Below are positions 1-5,336 of a DNA stretch of 5,576 nucleotides, in pieces. Numbering within the stretch: position 1 is the stretch's first letter; each line of letters starts with the position of its first letter. The translations under genes and the position numbers were made by a program. The notes beneath the pieces were generated by a model, which was not told the DNA's origin, ran no database searches, and saw only the letters and a list, made by a program, of their open reading frames with translations. The DNA comes from Candidatus Aminicenantota bacterium (GTDB lineage Bacteria; Acidobacteriota; Aminicenantia; Aminicenantales; Aminicenantaceae): the NCBI GenBank assembly GCA_030614645.1, contig JAUWTR010000139.1, positions 1-5,576 of the forward strand, read 5' to 3'.

Positions 1-442
1 AGAAGATGGCTCTTTTGTCCTGATCAACTGTAGCAAGCCCAAAGGTGAGCGGCCCTGTGACTTGGTGTTTAAAATATTCGATAGAACTCAATGTAGGGGC
101 AGATAATTTTTCCTCCATAGCATAAATACCGCGGCTGAAATCCGGAGAGATTTTAAAGTAATCCAGATTTTCCAAAGCTACATTTTCATAAAATTTTTCC
201 AGAGCAGCGGAAGGATCGCCACTTGTGTCAAAATACATGCGATTTTTGTCTTTATCAAGCTTTACACAAGGGAAACCTTCACTGAATTGAATCTCCATCT
301 GCTCGCGAAAATCAGCATTGGACAGCTGCGGCCAAAGCACTATCTCGGGCAGATACTTTAAAATAAGGTCACATACGACAGCTGCCTCAGTATGGGGAAA
401 ACTGCCGATACCGGTTGCTTTACATTTAGGTTCAAATGACAT
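1..442 (-). CDS. MetE/UROD-like methyltransferase, N-terminal part (partial, runs off left edge)
   Basis: The reading frame opens with ATG at 442 and runs off the window after 147 residues without a stop. The N-terminus carries TGIGSFPH (residues 10-17), then WPQL (37-40), FREQMEIQFSEG (45-56) and, near the cut, VTGPLTFGLATVDQD. These resemble the TIM-barrel proteins annotated as cobalamin-independent methionine synthase-like or UROD/MetE-like, which are about 340-380 residues long, so roughly 40% is present. The zinc and catalytic residues lie in the missing part. Family members move methyl groups between corrinoid or folate carriers and thiols. Next to cooC, a role in taking methyl groups from a corrinoid protein of the CODH/ACS pathway, perhaps for methionine synthesis, is plausible but inferred. 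The start is fixed by an in-frame stop at 458-460; no good Shine-Dalgarno precedes it. It lies 60 nt after cooC and is probably the fourth gene of the operon. Confidence 0.8.
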   Translation of the reverse strand, partial: MSFEPKCKATGIGSFPHTEAAVVCDLILKYLPEIVLWPQLSNADFREQMEIQFSEGFPCVKLDKDKNRMYFDTSGDPSAALEKFYENVALENLDYFKISPDFSRGIYAMEEKLSAPTLSSIEYFKHQVTGPLTFGLATVDQDKRAIF

Positions 443-502
443 AGTGCATAATAAATATCATAGAGCCGTAAGATTTTCAACCTCAAAATCAGAATTTTTC
501 TT

Positions 503-1267
503 TTAAATGTTTTTATAGATTAAATCGAACTCTTTTTTTAATTTATTATCCCATGTTTCAATCAGCGGCTTTTGATTTATATCAGAATCCTGGATTATTT
601 TATTATAGGAGATAATACCCAGGATCTCTTCTGAGGGGAATTGCCTGGTTATCCATTTTTGCTGTTCTATGTTTCGGACTTTATTTGCAATAAAACCGAA
701 AGATTGGATCCCTATTTCAGAGGCCATTTTTTTTATGATCCTGGCTGTAGCAATACTTCGGGAACCGGGCTCGATTATGACTAGCATTTTATCAATCGAG
801 CGGGCGGTTGCTCTTCCCAAGTGCTCAATCCCGGCTTCCATGTCAACAATAACAATCTCGTGGCGGTTAAGGATAATTTCCGATAACAGATTTTGGAGAA
901 TAACGTTTTCTGGACAGGCACATCCTTTTCCGCCCTGCTGGATAGCACCCAGAACCAAAATTTTTATTCCTTTAATCTCGGAACAGAATTTTTCCGGAAT
1001 GTCAGCTACAGTCGGATTTATTTTAAAAAGCTGACCGAATTTACCGGGGATAGCCCCTGTTCTTTCCTGGATTAATTGACGCTGCTTGGATATAGGAGTA
1101 ATGGCTGCTGCTTGTTGTTCAGAAATTCCCAAAGCTGCAGCAAGGTTAGCATCGGGATCTGCATCAACAGCCAGGACTTTGTTGCCATCCCGGTTAAAGG
1201 CATGGGCAAGAAGAGCTGCCACTGTTGTCTTGCCGGTTCCTCCTTTCCCTGATATTGCATATTTCAT
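503..1267 (-). CDS. cooC: CooC-type nickel-insertion ATPase for CO dehydrogenase (AcsF/CooC family)
   Basis: This is a 254-residue MinD/ParA-class ATPase. The deviant Walker A motif SGKGGTGKTT (6-15) has the signature lysine K8. VDADPDAN (34-41) and VDMEAGIEHLGR (141-152) are the switch and Walker B-like segments typical of CooC. The pair C116-A-C118 in GKGCACPEN matches the CxC motif of characterised CooC proteins, which binds metal at the dimer interface. Known CooC dimers use ATP to help load nickel into the C-cluster of carbon monoxide dehydrogenase in the cytoplasm. Full length agrees with the family (about 250-265 residues). A weak Shine-Dalgarno (ACAGG, 7 nt upstream) and the motif sitting at the N-terminus support the start. 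It follows the zinc-ribbon gene by 14 nt. No CODH structural gene is in the window; it may lie beyond the left edge. An AcsF role (acetyl-CoA synthase maturation) cannot be told apart from CooC here. Confidence 0.93.
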   Translation of the reverse strand: MKYAISGKGGTGKTTVAALLAHAFNRDGNKVLAVDADPDANLAAALGISEQQAAAITPISKQRQLIQERTGAIPGKFGQLFKINPTVADIPEKFCSEIKGIKILVLGAIQQGGKGCACPENVILQNLLSEIILNRHEIVIVDMEAGIEHLGRATARSIDKMLVIIEPGSRSIATARIIKKMASEIGIQSFGFIANKVRNIEQQKWITRQFPSEEILGIISYNKIIQDSDINQKPLIETWDNKLKKEFDLIYKNI

Positions 1268-1281
1268 AAATAGCCTGTTTC

Positions 1282-1512
1282 CTATTTTTTAATTTTTTCC
1301 AGGAGTTCAGGACCGGCACATTGTTCCGCAAACTCACACCATTCCAAACACCCCATGTCCAGCTTGGGATTAGGGATTGTACTTCCACATTTATCGCATT
1401 TTCTTTTTACATCGTCTTTAAAAAATTCAATCTCTTTTTTGCAGAAAGGACATTTGATTTCAAAGATATCCCCTGGCTTCCAGTAGCGGGTATCCTGGCC
1501 AGGACATTTCAT
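1282..1512 (-). CDS. small eight-cysteine zinc-ribbon protein
   Basis: This 76-residue protein begins MKCPGQDTRYWKPGDIF and has two CxxC knuckles, C21-P-F-C24 and C39-D-K-C42, which form a classical zinc ribbon. A second cysteine group follows (C55, C59, C65, in GCLEWCEFAEQC), and C3 makes eight in total. From memory, the same layout occurs as the N-terminal domain of some anaerobe HD-domain phosphohydrolases; here it stands alone and ends after ELLEKIKK. It has no signal peptide or membrane segment, so it is probably cytoplasmic. A Shine-Dalgarno AGGA lies 7 nt before the ATG and overlaps the short gap after the DUF362 stop, 12 nt upstream, suggesting translational coupling. CooC follows 14 nt later. 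The specific function is unknown. Metal handling or assistance in CODH maturation is suggested only by position and cysteine content. Confidence 0.85.
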   Translation of the reverse strand: MKCPGQDTRYWKPGDIFEIKCPFCKKEIEFFKDDVKRKCDKCGSTIPNPKLDMGCLEWCEFAEQCAGPELLEKIKK

Positions 1513-1524
1513 GTTTTTTCCTGC

Positions 1525-2565
1525 CTAAAAAACCTCATAACCGGCAAGACAAGACTTCAGCCTGTCGGCCATCGCACGGCTTTTCTCGTCGGCTGTGACG
1601 AATTCAATCCTCTCGGCAGAAGGAACTCCTAAGCCCAGCTCTGCAGCCCTCACAATCTGCTCCTGCTCAAAAATGGGCGTGTTCATGATGGCATCGTTGG
1701 AGCCGAGGTGCTTGAGAACGGCCAGGCCCGCCGCGTCCACAGCCACCCGGTCAGTTCCAGCGATCATAACGCCGGCCTTTTTCTTAGTTCCGGTCATGGG
1801 ACCTCCGTCCACAAACACATCTACTCCGTCCATGAGGATGAACCGGGGCGTATAAGCCGTGTTTATCTCGGCAATCATCCGGCGCATATCCGTCTGTCGC
1901 TTGCCGTGGAGTTCTTTCATCAGTTTTTTAGGTGTGATGCCGACGGAGTTTTTGAGGGACATGGTAAACACTCCCCCGAATTGGTGGGTTTTTAAACAGC
2001 ACGTTGAAACGATATACCGAGAATCTTGAAAAATCCGGGGAACAAAAAAGCCGCTGTCCCAGTGAAATCCGGACCGGTTAACAGGCGTCCAATCCTTATC
2101 CTCCAAAGCGGAAAAATTGACCACTTCAAAATTCAGGTCGGAAGCCATGTCAAGAATTCCTTTTTTTTCAAGAACCTGGGCCGTCGGCTCCGGTCCACTC
2201 CTGTCTCCAACCTTGATGGATCGTGTATCGTTTTCCTTCAAATAGCGAACCAGAGCGGACAGGGTATCGTTATGGGTGGACCCGGGAGAAGGATCGGATG
2301 TATTAAAGTTAGGCTTGATAAAGATGTCTTCACCTTTGGCAGAGGACATGCCCAGCAGGTCAAGAACGGTTTTAACCCCGGATTCCCTGTCTTCGGTGGC
2401 CACAAGCACCAGTTTAGTCCTGCTCTTCCCCAAACCCTTTTCAGATCCGAAGGAATCCAATGACGGTATACCAAAAGATTTCAGAGCCGGCAGTCCAGCC
2501 AGCCCGATTAGGGATCCCTTGATAAAATCACGCCGCTTCCAGCAGCCGTTTTCTCGTCCACACAT
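1525..2565 (-). CDS. Tat-exported DUF362 domain protein
   Basis: The protein is 346 residues long when started at ATG 2565. That start has a strong Shine-Dalgarno 5 nt upstream and puts a twin-arginine signal at the N-terminus: KRRDFIK (residues 10-16), then the hydrophobic stretch GSLIGLAGLPAL (17-28). A longer frame to 2658 would bury the signal 41 residues in and is rejected. The mature part carries DUF362 (COG2006) features: IKPNFNTSDP (83-92) followed by HNDTLSALVRYL, CCLKTHQFGGVFTMSLKNSVG (189-209), MDGVDVFVDGGP (245-256) and DRVAVDAAG (272-280). No ferredoxin CxxC motifs are present, unlike some DUF362 proteins. The family has no settled general function. It would be folded in the cytoplasm and exported to the periplasm. 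It is first in the operon with the zinc-ribbon protein, cooC and the MetE-like gene. Its GC content is clearly higher than theirs. Confidence 0.88.
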   Translation of the reverse strand: MCGRENGCWKRRDFIKGSLIGLAGLPALKSFGIPSLDSFGSEKGLGKSRTKLVLVATEDRESGVKTVLDLLGMSSAKGEDIFIKPNFNTSDPSPGSTHNDTLSALVRYLKENDTRSIKVGDRSGPEPTAQVLEKKGILDMASDLNFEVVNFSALEDKDWTPVNRSGFHWDSGFFVPRIFQDSRYIVSTCCLKTHQFGGVFTMSLKNSVGITPKKLMKELHGKRQTDMRRMIAEINTAYTPRFILMDGVDVFVDGGPMTGTKKKAGVMIAGTDRVAVDAAGLAVLKHLGSNDAIMNTPIFEQEQIVRAAELGLGVPSAERIEFVTADEKSRAMADRLKSCLAGYEVF

Positions 2566-2570
2566 ATTCT

Positions 2571-2575
2571 CTCCT
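2571..2575 (-). promoter_or_regulatory. Shine-Dalgarno that decides the DUF362 start
   Basis: On the minus strand the context reads AAAAGGAGAGAATATG, with AGGAG 5 nt before the ATG at 2565. The alternative upstream ATG at 2658 has no comparable site. Together with the twin-arginine motif this fixes the start at 2565. Confidence 0.85.
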
Positions 2576-2604
2576 TTTCTATCCTTAGAAATTTGATTGG
2601 AACA

Positions 2605-2610
2605 CTTATA
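2605..2610 (-). promoter_or_regulatory. possible -10 element for the DUF362-cooC operon
   Basis: TATAAG on the minus strand matches the sigma-70 -10 consensus at five of six positions. It would give a transcript starting near 2598, about 33 nt before the DUF362 ATG. No good -35 box lies at the proper distance, so this is only a candidate. Confidence 0.25.
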
Positions 2611-2619
2611 TCTTACCTC

Positions 2620-2635
2620 ATTTTCCGCAGAAAAT
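2620..2635. repeat. short perfect inverted repeat upstream of the DUF362 operon
   Basis: ATTTTC and GAAAAT form 6-bp perfect arms around a 4-nt centre (CGCA). It lies just upstream of the candidate -10 at 2605-2610, where a regulator could bind. Short AT-rich repeats of this length also occur by chance. Confidence 0.35.
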
Positions 2636-2637
2636 AA

Positions 2638-2699
2638 ATTACTCCTCCTTCTACCCATTCTACAGAATGATCTACCCTGAGATTAAAGTAGGGAGTAAT
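2638..2699. repeat. nested inverted repeats in the divergent intergenic region
   Basis: The outer arms ATTACTCC (2638-2645) and GGAGTAAT (2692-2699) are perfect 8-bp complements. Between them lies a second perfect palindrome, CATTCT-AC-AGAATG (2656-2669), flanked by two direct copies of TCTACCC (2650-2656, 2671-2677; the first shares its final C with the palindrome). As RNA or DNA this could fold into a stem enclosing a hairpin. Its place between two divergent transcription units suits an operator or a leader structure, but no known riboswitch or regulator site is recognised. Confidence 0.45.
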
Positions 2700-2789
2700 G
2701 GCCGCTGCTGAGCTTCGGGAGGTATCCAGATAAGAGAATGAAGCATATTAAGAATAATTCTGTTTTTCTATGTGCTCTCTGTGGTAAAT

Positions 2790-2795
2790 TATATT
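2790..2795 (+). promoter_or_regulatory. possible -10 element for the flavoprotein gene
   Basis: TATATT lies 33 nt before the flavoprotein ATG and matches the -10 consensus at five of six positions. The region is AT-rich and no convincing -35 box is seen, so this is a weak candidate. Confidence 0.25.
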
Positions 2796-2827
2796 GTTAG
2801 ATTTCATTTCATCAAAGAGGAGACAAA

Positions 2828-3403
2828 ATGAAAGTATTAGCAATTATCGGAAGTGCAAGAAAAGGTGGCAACACTTCCGCTCTTACAAAAATAGTATTTG
2901 AAGAATTGGAAAAAGAAGGAATAGAAACCGAACTTATCGAGCTTGCCGGAATAAATCTGAACGGCTGCATGGCTTGCTACAAATGTTTCCAAAACAAAGA
3001 CAAAAGCTGCATAAACAAAAACGATGAAATGAACGAGTTAATTACAAAAATGGATGAAGCTGATGCCATAATCATCGGTTCACCAACTTATTTTGCTAAC
3101 GTGAGCTCAAATATAAAAGCTCTGATAGACCGGGCAGGTTTAGTCGGGATCGCAAATGACTATTTATTTAAAAGAAAGATAGGAGCGCCGATCGTAGCGG
3201 TTCGTCGGGCCGGAAGCGTGAATGTATTTGATGCAATAAATAAGTTCTATTTCATAAATCAAATGATCGTTCCAGGTTCCGTATATTGGAATATGGGAAT
3301 AGGATCACAGCCCGGTGATGCAAACAACGATGAAGAAGGTGTAAGAACCATGAAGATCCTCGGTGAGAATATGGCTTGGCTGCTGAAGAAAGTTAATACA
3401 TGA
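2828..3403 (+). CDS. iron-sulfur flavoprotein / NADPH-dependent FMN reductase family
   Basis: This 191-residue protein has a flavodoxin-like fold. KVLAIIGSARKGGNTSAL (2-19) is the N-terminal strand and phosphate-binding loop for FMN, and IIIGSPTYFANVSSNIKALIDR (81-102) is the second flavin loop and following helix. The cysteines C47, C50, C53 and C61 form CX2CX2CX7C, the compact motif that binds a 4Fe-4S cluster in iron-sulfur flavoproteins of methanogens and other anaerobes. Such proteins pass electrons between ferredoxin-type donors and small acceptors, including O2 or peroxide in some cases; the partner here is unknown. Length suits the family. The start is supported by AGGAG (2818-2822) 5 nt before ATG. 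It is divergent from the CooC operon and 34 nt ahead of the GT9 gene, possibly co-transcribed with it. The stop codon lies inside a perfect inverted repeat. Confidence 0.9.
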   Translation: MKVLAIIGSARKGGNTSALTKIVFEELEKEGIETELIELAGINLNGCMACYKCFQNKDKSCINKNDEMNELITKMDEADAIIIGSPTYFANVSSNIKALIDRAGLVGIANDYLFKRKIGAPIVAVRRAGSVNVFDAINKFYFINQMIVPGSVYWNMGIGSQPGDANNDEEGVRTMKILGENMAWLLKKVNT

Positions 3404-3415
3404 TAATGTATTAAC
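3392..3415. repeat. perfect 10-bp inverted repeat over the flavoprotein stop codon
   Basis: GTTAATACAT and ATGTATTAAC are exact complements separated by GATA. The TGA stop (3401-3403) falls at the junction of left arm and loop. The stem is AT-rich and is followed on the plus strand by A residues, not a T-run, so it is not a standard intrinsic terminator. It could be an operator for the GT9 gene starting 23 nt downstream, an mRNA 3' stabilising hairpin, or a weak attenuator. Confidence 0.6.
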
Positions 3416-3437
3416 AAAAATCTTCAATTGAAAAAAT

Positions 3438-4442
3438 ATGGAGTCCATTATAAAAAAAACGATTCTCATCATCCGACTGAGATTACTGGGAGATATCTTG
3501 TTCACCATTCCGGCTGTCCAACTCTATAAAACAAATTATCCAGAAAGTGAAATCTATTATCTAGCTGAGGCGAGATTTCAAGAAGCGGCTGAGATCATTC
3601 CAGGCATAAACGAGGTCATAACCGTTCCTGATCGGATGGGGATAAAAGAGATTATTCGATTCAGGAAAAAAATAAAAAAATTAGGGATACAAACGGTCAT
3701 AGATTTTCACTCTGGCCCAAGGAGCGCTCTGTTAACACTCCTCTCGGGTGCAAAAAACAGAATAGGCTACCGAACTCCTAACAGAAATTGGGCCTACAAT
3801 CGACTGGTGCCAAGAAAATCTGAAAACCTCCACTCACACTCGGTGGAGAACCAAGCAAGGCTTCTAACTCCACTGGGCATTGATACCCAAGAAATACCAG
3901 TTTATCCAGAAATTAAAATCAGCGCCAAGCATGTTTCCAATAAAATTACAAAAATCGTAGAACTCAATAAAAAAATCGTCATCCATATTGGTGCAAAGAA
4001 AAGATATAGGGATTGGGGAATCGAAAATTTCTCCTCTCTGATTAAACTGTTGAGTCAAGATAATTATAATATTTTCCTAATCGGGAAGGGGGAAGAGGAA
4101 GAAAAAAGGGGCAAATATCTAAGAGACCTTTATAATATACATGACTTCACCGGGAAACTCTCGATTAAAGAGATACTCTTCATGATAGCACACTCGGATG
4201 TATATTTCGGGGCCGATTCAGGCCCCCTTCATTTAGCCTCCCTGACTAATACTCCCATTGTTGCCCTTTACGGCCCCAATATTCCGGAAATCAGCGGCCC
4301 CTACAGAAAAGAGAATGTGACAATCATCCAATTGGATTTAGACTGTATACCTTGCCCTCAAAAATCCTGCAAGTATGATGAAGTCAAATGCATGACGAAT
4401 ATTGAAGTGTCTGAAGTGTATCAGGCTATAAAAAAATTCTGA
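3438..4442 (+). CDS. glycosyltransferase family 9 (ADP-heptose:LPS heptosyltransferase-like)
   Basis: The 334 residues match a typical GT9 enzyme (about 320-360) in two GT-B lobes. The N-terminal RLRLLGDILFTIPA (13-26) contains D19, at the position of the conserved catalytic aspartate of heptosyltransferases. IHIGAKKRYRDW (182-193) corresponds to the nucleotide-sugar phosphate-binding region, and FTGKLSIKEILFMIAHSD followed by YFGADSGPLHLAS (256-268) is the family's most conserved donor-binding block. The C-terminal cysteines C303, C306, C311 and C318 followed by CMTNIEVSEV resemble the tail seen in many GT9 proteins. These enzymes act on the inner face of the cytoplasmic membrane and add heptose or related sugars to the lipopolysaccharide core; the exact sugar cannot be read from sequence. 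The Shine-Dalgarno is weak, but this ATG lies immediately before the conserved N-terminal strand. It ends 1 nt from the convergent GT2 gene. Confidence 0.9.
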   Translation: MESIIKKTILIIRLRLLGDILFTIPAVQLYKTNYPESEIYYLAEARFQEAAEIIPGINEVITVPDRMGIKEIIRFRKKIKKLGIQTVIDFHSGPRSALLTLLSGAKNRIGYRTPNRNWAYNRLVPRKSENLHSHSVENQARLLTPLGIDTQEIPVYPEIKISAKHVSNKITKIVELNKKIVIHIGAKKRYRDWGIENFSSLIKLLSQDNYNIFLIGKGEEEEKRGKYLRDLYNIHDFTGKLSIKEILFMIAHSDVYFGADSGPLHLASLTNTPIVALYGPNIPEISGPYRKENVTIIQLDLDCIPCPQKSCKYDEVKCMTNIEVSEVYQAIKKF

Positions 4443-4443
4443 A

Positions 4444-5238
4444 CTATCCCGCCTTCCTGTCTTTCTCTGGATCTGGCTGTTTTAATCCATGTTGCATGGC
4501 CCAGAGTTTTGCATATTTGAGGAATACATAGTACATGGAAATAGTGCAGACTATGAGGCCTGGAATCCCATCCAAAAATCCACGCTGGATGACATACTGC
4601 CTGAAAAATCTCCACATGGGAAGAAAAGTCATCTGCAAAAATCCGGATTTGACTCCCTTATCTCTGAGTTCTTCTGCCGCCCAGGTGGCATATCTTCCGT
4701 GCTTTTTCGTGATCTGCCCAAAATTCCAATACGTGAAATGTTCCAGTTTTCCTTTAAGCTTTCCCACTCGGCCGGTCTCAATTACAATTTCTGAGTGGAC
4801 TTTCATGTCTTTGTATCGAGACAATTCCCGCTTGAAAAGTCTGAGCACATTGTCGGTTCCCCACCCGCTGCGTTTGACCACATGCCCGAAAATATAATTT
4901 CTTCTGTAGATGATATAGCCATCATGTTGATGGGTTCCTTGCAATTCCTGTTTAATTTCTTCCGCAAGCTCAGGAGTTACTCTTTCATCCGCATCCACAA
5001 TCAAAACCCACTCATGATTAGCCTGAGGAATTGCCCAGTTCTTGAAATCGGCTGAGTAAACGTATTCCCTTTCTATGATGCGGCAATTGTATTCCCTGGC
5101 GATTTCCATGGTCTTATCCATAGACCCTGAATCTGCAACAATTATCTCATCAGAGATATCCAAAAGGGATTCTATACAAGGCCGGATATTTAACTCTTCG
5201 TTTTTACAAGGGATGATTGAGGTTAATTTTTGTTTCAT
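4444..5238 (-). CDS. glycosyltransferase family 2, WaaE/KdtX-like (LPS core type)
   Basis: This 264-residue GT-A enzyme begins with SIIPCKNEE (7-15), then VADSGSMDKT (34-43), and VDADERV (81-87) as the metal-binding DxD. KVHSEIVIETGRVGKLKG (146-163) and LEHFTYWNFGQITKKHGRYA (165-184) are typical of the WaaE/KdtX branch, which adds glucose or another hexose to the lipopolysaccharide inner core. A hydrophobic C-terminal segment (about 220-241, GFLDGIPGLIV then CTISMYYVFL) should anchor it to the cytoplasmic membrane; the tail is charged. Length fits the family (about 250-290). The ATG at 5238 is fixed by an in-frame TAA 18 nt upstream and by the conserved strand starting at residue 6. No Shine-Dalgarno is visible upstream, which is unusual for this window. 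It probably works with the facing GT9 gene on the same glycan; the acceptor and sugar are not known. Confidence 0.9.
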   Translation of the reverse strand: MKQKLTSIIPCKNEELNIRPCIESLLDISDEIIVADSGSMDKTMEIAREYNCRIIEREYVYSADFKNWAIPQANHEWVLIVDADERVTPELAEEIKQELQGTHQHDGYIIYRRNYIFGHVVKRSGWGTDNVLRLFKRELSRYKDMKVHSEIVIETGRVGKLKGKLEHFTYWNFGQITKKHGRYATWAAEELRDKGVKSGFLQMTFLPMWRFFRQYVIQRGFLDGIPGLIVCTISMYYVFLKYAKLWAMQHGLKQPDPEKDRKAG

Positions 5239-5336
5239 GGAAACAGGTTTACTTTATCACATTTTCGGTCAAGTACAAATGATAATAGAAAACTTTTACT
5301 ACAAGAAGATCCGACTGCACAAACTCCCAACACCTG
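5239..5336 (-). promoter_or_regulatory. possible promoter region of the GT2 gene
   Basis: This 98-nt AT-rich gap separates the M24 peptidase stop from the GT2 ATG. On the minus strand TTGTAC, 16 nt, TAAAGT could be a weak sigma-70 promoter ending about 16 nt before the ATG, which would give a very short leader. No clear terminator hairpin for the upstream peptidase gene is seen, so read-through is also possible. Confidence 0.25.

Noticed and set aside
318..506. Plus-strand 62-codon open frame over the cooC/MetE-like junction
   Set aside because: It overlaps the start of the MetE-like gene on the opposite strand and has no supporting motif.
669..1034. Plus-strand 121-codon open frame opposite cooC
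   Set aside because: Antisense shadow of a strongly supported ATPase gene; no recognisable domain or ribosome binding site.
2026..2463. Plus-strand 145-codon open frame opposite the DUF362 gene
   Set aside because: It lies wholly antisense to a gene with clear family motifs and a good ribosome binding site; the translation shows no domain and the GC-rich gene naturally leaves open antisense frames.
2566..2658. N-terminal extension of the DUF362 protein to ATG 2658
   Set aside because: The extension has no ribosome binding site, crosses the candidate promoter and would place the twin-arginine signal too far inside.
2613..2747. Minus-strand 44-codon open stretch that reads like a protein end (AAAITPYFNLRVDHS...)
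   Set aside because: It has no start codon with a ribosome site and no family I recognise, and a stretch of this length open by chance is not rare. A decayed gene remnant cannot be excluded.
4535..4897. Plus-strand 120-codon open frame opposite the GT2 gene
   Set aside because: Antisense shadow of a gene with all GT2 motifs; no coding evidence of its own.
5239..5336. Possible intrinsic terminator after the M24 peptidase gene
   Set aside because: Only short imperfect complementarity is present and there is no stem followed by a T-run.
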